A stretch of 64,000 nt of DNA from an uncultured Ulvibacter sp. (lineage in GTDB: Bacteria; Bacteroidota; Bacteroidia; Flavobacteriales; Flavobacteriaceae): the NCBI GenBank assembly GCA_938041335.1, contig CALIAF010000016.1, forward strand, positions 22,598-86,597, read 5' to 3'. Positions 1-9,438 of this stretch are shown piece by piece (positions within the stretch are counted from its first letter, which is position 1; the number at the start of each line of letters is the position of its first letter). The position numbers and the translations under genes were made by a program. A model generated the notes under the pieces. It saw only the letters and a list, made by a program, of their open reading frames with translations. It searched no databases and was not told the origin of the DNA.

Positions 1-254
1 AGCGCGCTACGCAAGCTGGAAAAATAACAATAATTTACTCGCAAGAAGAGGACGAGTTAGAATACAGAAGATACATAGGTTTCTTACAAACTATGAAGCA
101 ACTAGACGATGATCTAGAGTTGTTGGATCTCCAAGATTTACAAGGGGTTACAGGTCTAAAGGCTTTAAGAATAAGTGTTTTGTATTCTAAAGGAAAAGAA
201 AATGCAAAAGAATACTACACCTATGAAGACCTAGTAGAAAGTATTAATGAGTAA
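1..254 (+). CDS. C-terminal end of an unrecognised protein (partial)
   Basis: The window opens inside this gene. Reading the frame that starts at base 3 gives about 83 residues with no stop, ending in TAA at 252-254. The tail is acidic and rich in Leu, Asp and Glu, with the stretches EEDELEYRRY and KQLDDDLELLDL, and it ends in ESINE. No signal, membrane segment or catalytic motif can be seen in this part. I do not recognise the family. It runs convergently towards the HD-domain gene, with 5 bases between the two stops. Confidence 0.7.
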   Translation, partial: RATQAGKITIIYSQEEDELEYRRYIGFLQTMKQLDDDLELLDLQDLQGVTGLKALRISVLYSKGKENAKEYYTYEDLVESINE

Positions 255-259
255 AAAGA

Positions 260-1486
260 TTAACCAGCAGTTTCGGTTACTATATTACTTACTTCTTTTA
301 CAGTTTGTTCACTAATCCCAAAAGATATAGCAAAGGCAAGAATAGATATCACAATCCCAATCACAAAGATAGTATAGGTAATTCGTAAAATGCGATATTT
401 TCTGTCCAGCACTTTTCCTAGAAAATATAAATCTTTTGTGAGTGAAGAATACACATAGTCTTTATCTTTAATAAGCTCATCTATTGCCCATTGAAATTGG
501 GAGAGTTCCATTTTGTGAAAGTTTCCGAAGAACGTTAGATTCACTGTTTTGTTCTCAACGTCCTCTTTGGTAAATTCACCTCTAGTCACGTTTGGTCTAG
601 TGGCAATTACAGCAAGGACCATCGTTACAGTAGATGATACCACAAAAATAGCTGTTGGCCATACTAAAAACGGGTTCGTATCAAGTTTAGAAAGAAGGTT
701 TGCAAGTACTACGGAAATAATAATGGCATTTACAGATAGTAAAATATTGGCTTTGGTGTCTGCTATATCACTTAGCTTAATGTGATTACGTAATGCAACA
801 CGGTAAAAAGTCTGTATGCCTCGTTCTGGACTATTATTTTTAGCCTCGGCCTTATACTGTGCTTTCATTCGCTCTTTCTTGAACGATTTTTTTTCTTTTT
901 TCTTAGCTTTTAATAAGTTGGATAGGTTTTTTTCTTTATTAGATTGCCAGTTTTTTAATGCATATTTAGAATAGTATTGATGTTTTTTAGACAGCACTTC
1001 TATATTCTCATCACGCCATTCTGAAGCGGTATATTCTTTTACACCTTGTAAATGATACTCTTGTCTTAAAAAATCACTCGCCTCATCAAAATAGTCTTTG
1101 GCAAAATGCGATGCGTCTGCATCACGAATCATTTCTTCTAATCTTCCTTCTGGATGGCCTTTAAATTTGGTTGCCATAATACAGGCTGCGACCCCTTGAA
1201 TAATATCATCAGCAATTTTTTGTTCTTTCAGAAAAGCAGTGGCAATGATCACCCCTTCTTCTTCATGACCTTCTTTAGTAACCGTATACCCCGTATCATG
1301 CAATAATGCAGCCAGTTGCAGAATGGTTGCATCTTTAACATTAATTTCAGAATTTTCAATTATTTCATTTATACTTTTGTATACGCGTTTAGAATGCGTA
1401 TAGTTGTGGTAAGTAAAGGTGTTAGGCAGTTTTTCTTTAAAGAGATTTAAGATAAAATCATCTGCCTTTTGTACTATATCAGTCAT
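260..1486 (-). CDS. HD-domain phosphohydrolase fused to a Pycsar-effector-like (PycTM/DUF5706) membrane domain
   Basis: This 408-residue protein has two parts. Residues 20-180 form an HD domain with apparently intact metal ligands: H31 in YTHSKRV, H63-D64 in LLHDTGY, H74, H111, and D122 in RDADASH. After a very basic linker (about 190-215), residues 225-400 match the Pycsar effector membrane domain. The signature NHIKLSDIADTKANILLSV is followed by two hydrophobic helices, the motif FFGNFHKMEL, the motif DLYFLGKVLDRK, and a last helix at about 372-393. In Pycsar defence this membrane domain is triggered by cyclic CMP or UMP. HD domains often cut phosphoesters of nucleotides. I infer a nucleotide-controlled membrane protein, but no pyrimidine cyclase lies in the window. 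A second copy of the membrane domain lies at 36761-37339. Confidence 0.85.
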   Translation of the reverse strand: MTDIVQKADDFILNLFKEKLPNTFTYHNYTHSKRVYKSINEIIENSEINVKDATILQLAALLHDTGYTVTKEGHEEEGVIIATAFLKEQKIADDIIQGVAACIMATKFKGHPEGRLEEMIRDADASHFAKDYFDEASDFLRQEYHLQGVKEYTASEWRDENIEVLSKKHQYYSKYALKNWQSNKEKNLSNLLKAKKKEKKSFKKERMKAQYKAEAKNNSPERGIQTFYRVALRNHIKLSDIADTKANILLSVNAIIISVVLANLLSKLDTNPFLVWPTAIFVVSSTVTMVLAVIATRPNVTRGEFTKEDVENKTVNLTFFGNFHKMELSQFQWAIDELIKDKDYVYSSLTKDLYFLGKVLDRKYRILRITYTIFVIGIVISILAFAISFGISEQTVKEVSNIVTETAG

Positions 1487-1611
1487 AAGTTACTTAAATT
1501 GACAAACAATTTACAAAAAATACAACGGAGAGAATTTTCTGAAGTAGAAAATTAACACCATTATAACTTTTATTGTTTAGCGATCGGATTTCTATCCCAT
1601 ATTATCGGTAC

Positions 1612-4600
1612 ATGAAAAACAAAAATATACTTTTTCTATTTCTACTTTTTATGCTATCTGCCTGTGCTTCGTATGCACCTCAATATAAGAATGCCGAAGC
1701 CAATGTTTCTTTTCCAACCCACAAAGAAGTGGCTACGCAATTTTATTTAATAGGCGATGCAGGAAAGTCTCCTTTAGGCGGAATGAGTAAAGGGTTAATA
1801 GCTGCGAAAGCAGGAATAGCTGCGGATAATAATAAAAATGATTATGCCATTTATTTAGGAGATAACATTTACCCAGAAGGGATGCCAAGAAAGGGGGATG
1901 AAGAGCGCAAGTATGCTGAGAACCATCTTGATGGTCAATTAAAAACAGTTCAAGAATTTGCTGGTACAACTTATTTTATTCCAGGAAATCATGATTGGTA
2001 TAATAACGGTTTAGAGGGATTGTCAAGAGAACAAGAATATTTGATAGAAAAGTCAGGCAATCCAGAAATTTTTCAACCTATGAATGGGTGTCCCTTGAAA
2101 AGTATTTCGGTGAATGATGATATTCAAATCATTATTATTGACAGCCAATGGTATCTAGAAGACTGGAACTCAGATCCAAATATTAATAAAAGTTGTGAGA
2201 TTAAATCTCGTGAAAAGTTTTTTATTGAGATTGAATTAGAAATTAGAAAAAACAGGAACAAAACGATTCTGTTTGCCATGCACCACCCTATGTATACTCA
2301 CGGAACTCACGGTGGTTATTATAGGCTCAGCAAACACTTATATCCATTTCAGAATAAAGTGCCCATGCCGCTCTTGGCATCACTTATCACTCAAGTGAGA
2401 ACTCAAGGTGGTGTCTCAGTACAAGACAGATACAATGAGTTGTATAATAAGTTAATGATTAAACTTGGGGCAATTGCAAAAAAGCATCCTCGACTCATTT
2501 TTGCGTCAGGACACGAGCATTCCTTGCATCATATTGAGAAAGATGGGTTGATACAAATTCAATCTGGGAGTGCCTCAAAAGAGTCTGCTGGCGCCTTAGG
2601 CGATGGAGGCGAATTTAGTTATGGAGGGCATGGTTTTGCTGTGATGACTGTTTTTAAAGACGGATCTTCTTGGGTACGTTATTTTGGAGTAGAAGATGGG
2701 AGTACACCCAAACTACTTTTCGAAAAAGAAGTCTTTCCACCTCGAAAAAAAATAGAAACACCCAATCTACCTTATACATTTGAAAACGAAAAGACTACTC
2801 CTATTTATACCAATGATAGTATTACAGAACTGTCTTTTTTTAATACCGTTTGGGGATCTAAATATAAAGAAGTGTACACTACACCTGTAAGGGCAAAAGT
2901 GGCTTCACTAGATTCTTTGTTTGGTGGAGTGACGGTAATCAATGAAAATAGTACTTTAGACTATAAAGCACTGCAATTAAAAGACGCCAATGGTAATCTG
3001 TACCGAATGCGATCTTTAGTAAAAAATTCATTTAAGTTTAAAGAAAGGTTAAACAATAAAACAGCCATTACAGTAGATGAAGATGGCGAAACTAATAGTA
3101 TTGAAAACTTAGATCCTACAGAACGCGACATTTCTTTTTATACCGCTTCGCATCCATATGGGGCCATGGCGCTACCAGTGCTCGCAAGTAAAATAGCTAT
3201 TTTTCAAACAAAGCCCGTTTTGTATTATGTGCCTAAACAACATAAATTAGGGAGATATAATGACCTTTTTGGCGACCAGCTTTATTTGATCTCCCTGGAG
3301 CCAAACGAGAAAAGCGTTGGGGTTAGTGCCTTTAAATATCCCAATGATATAGAAACGACAGATGATATTTTAATTAAATTAAGAAAAAGTGGAAAGATTG
3401 GTGTTGATGAGCCTAACTATATTAAATCGCGACTTTTTGATATGCTTGTCGGAGATTGGGATCGTGAGCAGGACAGATGGCGCTGGGCAGAATATTACAA
3501 TGCAGATAGTTTAAATGTATTTGTTCCCATCCCTAAAAATAGAGATGATGCCTTTGCAAGTTTTGAAGGCAATATTTTGGATGTGGCAAGCTCTATCTTC
3601 GGAAATACAACACAACGTCACACATATAGCGACAACCTAATAGATTTAAAATGGTTTAATAAGGAAGGAATCATTTTTGACCGGGCTTTACTGCATCGTG
3701 CTGGTAGAAACCAATGGAACTTTATAGCAAAACAAATTCAAACCGCATTGACAGATGAAGTTATTGATGAGGCTTTTAATGAAATACCACCCGAAGTTCG
3801 AGACGAGACCCTTTCAGAAATAAAAATGCATCTAAAAGCAAGAAGAGATAACCTTCTAAAAATTGCTGATCGTTATTATAACCTATTGGCAACCTTACAG
3901 AGTATTGAAGCCACAGATAAAGATGATAGTATTGAAGTGACAAGACTACCTGATGGTATAACGAGCGTGAAAATCTTTAGGAGTTATGAGGATCAATCCT
4001 CAAAAATGCTTGTAGAACGATTATTTAATAGTGACGATACAAAAGAACTCTGGATTTATGGGCTTGATGGCAACGACACTTTTATTCTAAAGAACGCCAA
4101 TGAAAATGATACTAAAGGGAGGCTTGTTTTTATAAGATTAATAGGCGGTCATGGCAATGATGTGTTTGATATAAAAGAGGGTAAAAGAACAAAAGTATAC
4201 GACCATGATTCCTTGGAGAATACGGTTTTGCAAAAAGATGATGCCAATTTTAGGATGACAGACATCTATGCTTTTAATACCTATGACTACCGTAAACAAA
4301 TAGACAAAACGAATGATCTTTCTGGCGCGATGAGCTACAACCCTGACGATGGGATTAAAACAGGGTTACAATATTATTTTCAGAAAGACGGTTTTCAACG
4401 TAATCCTTTTAGTTTTAGGCATACATTTAATGGTGCTTATTATGGAGACACACATAGTTTTGATTTTAAATATTCTGGAGAGTATGCAAACATTAGAGAT
4501 GCCAAAAACATTAATTACAGCTTATACGTAACTAGCCCGAACTATATAGAAAATTATTTTGGCTACGGAAATGAAACAAACAACACACAAGACCAGGAAG

Positions 4601-5343
4601 GTTATGATGCTAATCGCGTTAAAATACAAAAGATTAATGCCAGTGTGGGATTGTTAAAAAATAGCCCGTTTGGCAGTTTTTTTAAAACACAGTTGTCTTT
4701 TAAAACGTATAAAGTAACTGGTGATTTTTCTTTTAGCTTACCCACAACTAGTGAGTTTGAAATTGATGACACTAGTTTTTTTGGCTCTTACGAGGGTATT
4801 TATAGTTACCGGAGTTTTGATGATGCAACCAACCCTACCTTAGGGATGCTATTTGATTTTAATCCGGGTATCACAACTAATATCAAGGATATTGGCAGAA
4901 CTTTTGGGTATTTAAACACAAGACTTGGCTTTTATAATTCTCTAACTACAAATAGTAAACTGGTTTTAAAAACAAATGTGAGTGGGCAGTTTAACTTCGG
5001 AAATAGGTTTGAGTTTTACCAAGGAGTGAAACTTGGTGGAGCAACGGGCTTAAGAGCATTTAGAGAAGAACGATTTACAGGTAAATCTGCCTTAGTTGGT
5101 AATGCAGATTTGAGATATAGCTTTGATGCTTTTAATGTAGGTCTCATTCCCTTACAAATAGGAATTTTTGGTGGTGCAGATTTAGGTCGTGTCTGGATAC
5201 CAAGTAGGCTTTCAGAAAAATGGCATAATGGTTATGGTGGCGGTTTATGGATTAATGGCCCTGGCGGTTTACACGGGAATTTTAATGCCTTTACCACAAC
5301 AGAAAGTACTCGAGTTACTTTTGGCCTTGGGTTTAAGTTTTAA
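1612..5343 (+). CDS. Lipoprotein: metallophosphoesterase domain fused to a BamA-like outer-membrane barrel
   Basis: This is a 1243-residue protein counted from ATG 1612. An upstream TTG at 1573 is open, but only the ATG places a lipoprotein signal at the N-terminus, with lipobox LSAC and Cys18. Residues 45-370 are a calcineurin-like phosphoesterase with the expected metal motifs: GDAG (48-51), GDN (83-85), GNHDW (125-129), then MHHP and GHEH. The C-terminal third is a beta barrel of the BamA/surface-antigen type, with the signature GGATGLRAFREERFTG and a final aromatic residue (FKF). It probably sits in the outer membrane, with the enzyme domain lipid-anchored at one face. Its substrate cannot be read from the sequence. 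The convergent neighbour is a paralogue of the same architecture. Confidence 0.88.
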   Translation: MKNKNILFLFLLFMLSACASYAPQYKNAEANVSFPTHKEVATQFYLIGDAGKSPLGGMSKGLIAAKAGIAADNNKNDYAIYLGDNIYPEGMPRKGDEERKYAENHLDGQLKTVQEFAGTTYFIPGNHDWYNNGLEGLSREQEYLIEKSGNPEIFQPMNGCPLKSISVNDDIQIIIIDSQWYLEDWNSDPNINKSCEIKSREKFFIEIELEIRKNRNKTILFAMHHPMYTHGTHGGYYRLSKHLYPFQNKVPMPLLASLITQVRTQGGVSVQDRYNELYNKLMIKLGAIAKKHPRLIFASGHEHSLHHIEKDGLIQIQSGSASKESAGALGDGGEFSYGGHGFAVMTVFKDGSSWVRYFGVEDGSTPKLLFEKEVFPPRKKIETPNLPYTFENEKTTPIYTNDSITELSFFNTVWGSKYKEVYTTPVRAKVASLDSLFGGVTVINENSTLDYKALQLKDANGNLYRMRSLVKNSFKFKERLNNKTAITVDEDGETNSIENLDPTERDISFYTASHPYGAMALPVLASKIAIFQTKPVLYYVPKQHKLGRYNDLFGDQLYLISLEPNEKSVGVSAFKYPNDIETTDDILIKLRKSGKIGVDEPNYIKSRLFDMLVGDWDREQDRWRWAEYYNADSLNVFVPIPKNRDDAFASFEGNILDVASSIFGNTTQRHTYSDNLIDLKWFNKEGIIFDRALLHRAGRNQWNFIAKQIQTALTDEVIDEAFNEIPPEVRDETLSEIKMHLKARRDNLLKIADRYYNLLATLQSIEATDKDDSIEVTRLPDGITSVKIFRSYEDQSSKMLVERLFNSDDTKELWIYGLDGNDTFILKNANENDTKGRLVFIRLIGGHGNDVFDIKEGKRTKVYDHDSLENTVLQKDDANFRMTDIYAFNTYDYRKQIDKTNDLSGAMSYNPDDGIKTGLQYYFQKDGFQRNPFSFRHTFNGAYYGDTHSFDFKYSGEYANIRDAKNINYSLYVTSPNYIENYFGYGNETNNTQDQEGYDANRVKIQKINASVGLLKNSPFGSFFKTQLSFKTYKVTGDFSFSLPTTSEFEIDDTSFFGSYEGIYSYRSFDDATNPTLGMLFDFNPGITTNIKDIGRTFGYLNTRLGFYNSLTTNSKLVLKTNVSGQFNFGNRFEFYQGVKLGGATGLRAFREERFTGKSALVGNADLRYSFDAFNVGLIPLQIGIFGGADLGRVWIPSRLSEKWHNGYGGGLWINGPGGLHGNFNAFTTTESTRVTFGLGFKF

Positions 5344-5416
5344 AATATTGTTATTTAAATAAGCTCCAATGTAGGTCGTTTGGAAAAGGGAATTTTTTGC
5401 TTAGATCGATTCCAAT

Positions 5417-8400
5417 TTAAAAACCAAAACCAAACCCTACTTGAACCTGGGCTCCTTCTGTACTAGTAAAATACCCTACATTTAACCCAAAGCTATTAAG
5501 ACCGCTTACCCAAAGGCCGCCACCTTGAGAAGTGTGCCAAATGTCGCTATCCTCACTATCTAGCCAAACGCGCCCGTAATCAAAACCACCAAATATTCCA
5601 TAATTAATAGGGATTACAGAGGTAACTATTTTACCTATCCTTAGGTTTAGATCACTGGTTTGATAGAGATAGGACGCTCCCGTAAATCGCTCATCACGAA
5701 AACCTCTTAAGCCATTAGTTCCGCCTATGCTTGGTGCATGGTAAAAGAAATATTCGTTACCAAAATTGGTTTTAGCCTCTACTAATGTGCTAAGAACAAG
5801 ATTACCAGACGGAATTAGTTTTTGCTTCACACCCACTTGAGCACTCGCATACCCAAAGTTATAGTTTTCTAGTGCTATGTTGCTTTTGTACCCCAAAGTA
5901 GCTCCTAGATATAGTGCGCGAGTAGGGAAGTCTGCCGCATCTTGATTTTTATATTCTCCGGCTACCTCACCACCTATATAATTTTGACGTTCTAGAAGTC
6001 CTGTTTGGCCAAAATTAGTTTCACTAAATAACCTATCTGCGTCATCTTCTATTTCCCAAGATTCAAAAATACCTTTCACTTTAAAATGTTTAGATGCGAT
6101 ACCAATATCTCCAATTATTTGTTCTGTTCTAGCTCTGTTAAACTCTATGTCTACTGCGTCATCATCGTAAGTTGTTTCGTTACCAGCGCCAAAAAAGTTT
6201 TTAGCATATCCATTATTTGTTGTGTATACTCCAACTTCTAGATTCCAATTAGGAAATACATTTGCAAAAACTCCGTCATAGTCAAGCTCAATAGCATTTG
6301 TTTGCGTAAAGTAATTGAAACTTAAAGTATGTTGGTATCTAAAGGGGTTTCCGTTAAATCCATAGTTGGTATAGGTGTCGGTTGCACCAAAAAATAATCC
6401 ATCATCTCTTCTAAAACCTATAGATGGAAGTATTATGTTATTGTTTTCTTTAAAGTATCTCCAGTGCCAGGTGTTTGTTTCATACCTATTTGTTAACTGT
6501 GTTGCTGGTTTTTTACCTTCAATAGTTATTTTTTCGTGTCTCCAATCATATACTTTTACTTTTTTGCAATTTTCTATTTCAAATTCATCTTTGCCATAAC
6601 CACCTATGAGTCTTACTTTAATTTCTTTAGTACCTTCATTACCCTTTACAATAAAGGTGTCATTGTCGTCCAAGCCATAGAGCCATATCTCTTTTGTGTC
6701 TTTCTTATTAAAAGTTCTATTGTAGAATATTTTATTTGTTTCGTTTTTCAACTTGCGCTCAATGGTTACTTGGGTTATGCCGTCTGCCATTCTAGTGATA
6801 GTAAACAAATCATCCTTATTGGTCCCGTGAACGGAAACAATTTCATCCATCCGTTTTCCGTATGTCTGGGCAATAGATACGAGGTTTTTGAGTCTTCCTT
6901 TTAAATGATTTTTGATAGCATTAGCACTTTCATCTTGTACTTCAATAGGGATATTTTTAAATGCCTCTTCAATCAAGGCATCCGTCATATTATTTTGAAT
7001 TGCTTCTGCCTCTTCCATCCAGACAGAATGGTCATATTTGTTAAGAATGGCTCGGTCTAGATTATTTCCTTCGCCATTAAACCACTTTATATTTGGTATC
7101 TCAGCATCATAAGATTGCCAGAAACGCACATCTGGCAATACCAATTGTATTAAAGGTATCGCAATACCATCAAATTTTGAAAAAGCCGCATCTCTATCTC
7201 GAGGAATGGGAATAAACCTAATGTCATCATCATTCACTTTATATTGTGCCCAGCGCCATTGGTCGTTATGCCTATCCCAGTCACCTATGAGCATATCAAA
7301 AATACGTGCGCGGATAAACGCTCTTTGGTCTAAACTATATTTTTCATCTTCTTTTAATTTTTCAAAAACATCTGTTGTGCTTTCAAACTGCTCGATCTTG
7401 CCTTTAACATCTGGGTTTGCTCTATTATATCCTTCAAAATCTTTTTGTTCGTTATTAGCTCTTTCTTCTATAAAGTATAATTGATCACCATATTCATTGC
7501 CCAAAAGTTCAAAACCTGGCTGTTTTGGTAAATAGTACAATTGTGTGTTTGCATGATTAACCTTTGCCGAAGCTGCCAGCGGATTAATCACTAACTGCAT
7601 ATATGGATGGGTCGTACTAAAGAAATCATAAATAGCTGTTTCTGCAAAACTACCTTTGTAGTTTTCTTCATTAAAAGCAAGTCCTTTTATTTTATAACGT
7701 AAAAATTTTAACGCATTCTTTTCTAGTCCACGCATGGCATACTCTCTGCCATCTGCATCTGCAAGTCTTGCAGAAAAGGACTGGTGACCTCCACCTTTTT
7801 GGGTAATAACGAGTGGTGATTCCATCTGTTCTAAGACACCCACCGGCGCTGTAACAGATCTGCCAAAGTACTCCCGGTATCTCTTTCCCCAAATAAAATT
7901 ATAGATACCAGATTTATTTAGTTTTTCTTCATCATTGGTAATTGGGATTGTTTTTGTTCCTTCTGAAATATTAGGAGCATCAAACTTAGCTATATTTGGT
8001 GTTTTCAATGCTGCAGTAACGCTCATGGTCTTATGGTTATCCTCGGTAATAAATGAAACAGAGGAGCTACCATCGCTGTAATATTTCAGGACTGCAAAAC
8101 CTTGTTGTCCTTGTGCAAATTGACCTTCATATTCTAAGATACCACCAGCGGCAGTAATATTATCTTTAGATCTGTGAACACCGGATGTATTTCCCATCGC
8201 ACCACTAATTATTTGATGTACGCCGCCTCCTGTAAGGTATTGTAAGCTAGGGTCATGCCCAGATACGATAGTTACCCTGTCTAATTCTTGTGCAAATGCT
8301 GCAACTAAAATCCGGAGCTCATTGTAGCGATCAAAGTTTCCGAAGGCAGGGGAGAAGCCGCCTAGACCCCGATTATATTTCCCATTATTAAACACAGGAT

Positions 8401-9052
8401 GATGCATTACAATCACTAAGTTTTTATTGCGAGCAGATTTAATGTAGCCTTCTAGTACTTCAGTAAATCTTCTGCGTGTTACAATATCAATACATTTTCT
8501 ATTGATGTCTTCTACGCGGTCCCAGTCTGAGATATACCAATTAGAATCTACAAAAAGAACGGCGAGGTCATCATTAATATCATTATAGTCTAGCGGGCAT
8601 ACATTATTTGGACGTACAGAGGTTCGTTTTAAATCTTTATCTTTAATATAATTTTCTATCCATTCAATGTCTTTGGTCTTTTTACTGGACCATTCGTTTT
8701 CTCCTAGATTGAAAATTGTTTTCCCTTTAAAATCTTTTAAGATATTCAACTGAGACTCTAGTTGGTTTGCTCTTGAAGCTTTGCTATCTGTATCTTTATT
8801 TAGTATATCTCCTGTAAAAAGGAGCGTGCTCTTTTTTGGGGCCGAAGCTAATTCTGTTTGCAGTTTCTGTAGCACATTTTGAGAGACATTACCATTGCCC
8901 TGGCCGCCAGCGATAAAAAAGGTGTGGATTGCTTCTGGCGTTTGATTAATCAATTGTAATTCTGAGGATTGCTGCGTTTTTTTAGTTGCACAACTGGTAA
9001 TAAGTATTGCTAATGCAAAGATGAAATATCGGTGAATGGTATATATTTTCAT
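5417..9052 (-). CDS. Paralogue of the phosphoesterase-BamA fusion with degenerate phosphatase motifs
   Basis: This 1211-residue lipoprotein starts at ATG 9052, which gives lipobox ITSC with Cys21; the TTG four codons upstream is less likely. It aligns along its whole length with the convergent gene at 1612-5343 and ends in the same barrel type, with motif GGTNGLRGFRDERFTG and terminal FGF. The metallophosphatase motifs are largely lost. GDAG has become GGQG, GDN has become GDI, GNHD has become GENE and GHEH has become GHDP; only MHHP remains. It is therefore probably a non-catalytic or altered paralogue, perhaps a binding or structural partner in the outer membrane. The stops of the two genes are 73 bases apart. 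Confidence 0.85.
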   Translation of the reverse strand: MKIYTIHRYFIFALAILITSCATKKTQQSSELQLINQTPEAIHTFFIAGGQGNGNVSQNVLQKLQTELASAPKKSTLLFTGDILNKDTDSKASRANQLESQLNILKDFKGKTIFNLGENEWSSKKTKDIEWIENYIKDKDLKRTSVRPNNVCPLDYNDINDDLAVLFVDSNWYISDWDRVEDINRKCIDIVTRRRFTEVLEGYIKSARNKNLVIVMHHPVFNNGKYNRGLGGFSPAFGNFDRYNELRILVAAFAQELDRVTIVSGHDPSLQYLTGGGVHQIISGAMGNTSGVHRSKDNITAAGGILEYEGQFAQGQQGFAVLKYYSDGSSSVSFITEDNHKTMSVTAALKTPNIAKFDAPNISEGTKTIPITNDEEKLNKSGIYNFIWGKRYREYFGRSVTAPVGVLEQMESPLVITQKGGGHQSFSARLADADGREYAMRGLEKNALKFLRYKIKGLAFNEENYKGSFAETAIYDFFSTTHPYMQLVINPLAASAKVNHANTQLYYLPKQPGFELLGNEYGDQLYFIEERANNEQKDFEGYNRANPDVKGKIEQFESTTDVFEKLKEDEKYSLDQRAFIRARIFDMLIGDWDRHNDQWRWAQYKVNDDDIRFIPIPRDRDAAFSKFDGIAIPLIQLVLPDVRFWQSYDAEIPNIKWFNGEGNNLDRAILNKYDHSVWMEEAEAIQNNMTDALIEEAFKNIPIEVQDESANAIKNHLKGRLKNLVSIAQTYGKRMDEIVSVHGTNKDDLFTITRMADGITQVTIERKLKNETNKIFYNRTFNKKDTKEIWLYGLDDNDTFIVKGNEGTKEIKVRLIGGYGKDEFEIENCKKVKVYDWRHEKITIEGKKPATQLTNRYETNTWHWRYFKENNNIILPSIGFRRDDGLFFGATDTYTNYGFNGNPFRYQHTLSFNYFTQTNAIELDYDGVFANVFPNWNLEVGVYTTNNGYAKNFFGAGNETTYDDDAVDIEFNRARTEQIIGDIGIASKHFKVKGIFESWEIEDDADRLFSETNFGQTGLLERQNYIGGEVAGEYKNQDAADFPTRALYLGATLGYKSNIALENYNFGYASAQVGVKQKLIPSGNLVLSTLVEAKTNFGNEYFFYHAPSIGGTNGLRGFRDERFTGASYLYQTSDLNLRIGKIVTSVIPINYGIFGGFDYGRVWLDSEDSDIWHTSQGGGLWVSGLNSFGLNVGYFTSTEGAQVQVGFGFGF

Positions 9053-9438
9053 ATTTAAACTCAATTTATGTAAAAGTAATGAAGCTTTGGCGGGTAAAAG
9101 AATGCTTTCAGAATATTTTAAAAGTGCTTTGCCTTAATTTTTTTTGATGCCCTAACAATTTTAAAAGGTGTTTTTTAGGAGTATTTATTCTTAAAAAATG
9201 CACGGATGAAGGATTTCAAAGTATTTATTGGCATTATCTTGCGATATCAACGACAAAACGCTGCTAATTATCGAAAGCAATGGCACATGTAAAAAGTGGT
9301 CTTAAAGGCAATAAACACGCTATTTAAACAATTATTAATATTGACTTATTTCTTCATAAGATTTTCTATATTTGCACAGATTTTTAAAGCCTATTTAAGG
9401 TAATAATAATCAGTATGTATTCATAAGAATTTATAAAA
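9053..9438. other. Intergenic region between divergent genes
   Basis: This 386-base AT-rich spacer separates the minus-strand lipoprotein from the polysaccharide block. It holds the likely promoter of the block (9341-9374). No open frame of interest, RNA gene or strong hairpin is visible in the rest. Confidence 0.6.
9341..9374 (+). promoter_or_regulatory. Promoter of the polysaccharide gene block
   Basis: TTG at 9341-9343 and TATATTTG at 9367-9374 are 23 bases apart. They match the Bacteroidota housekeeping promoter pattern of TTG, about 17-23 bases, then TAnnTTTG. The -7 element ends 64 bases before the ATG of the SLBB export gene. No comparably convincing promoter was noticed inside the 25-kb block, which suggests one long transcript, although internal promoters cannot be excluded. 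Confidence 0.7.

Noticed and set aside
6536..6904. Open frame of 122 codons on the plus strand
   Set aside because: It is antisense to the degenerate phosphoesterase-barrel gene and lacks any motif.
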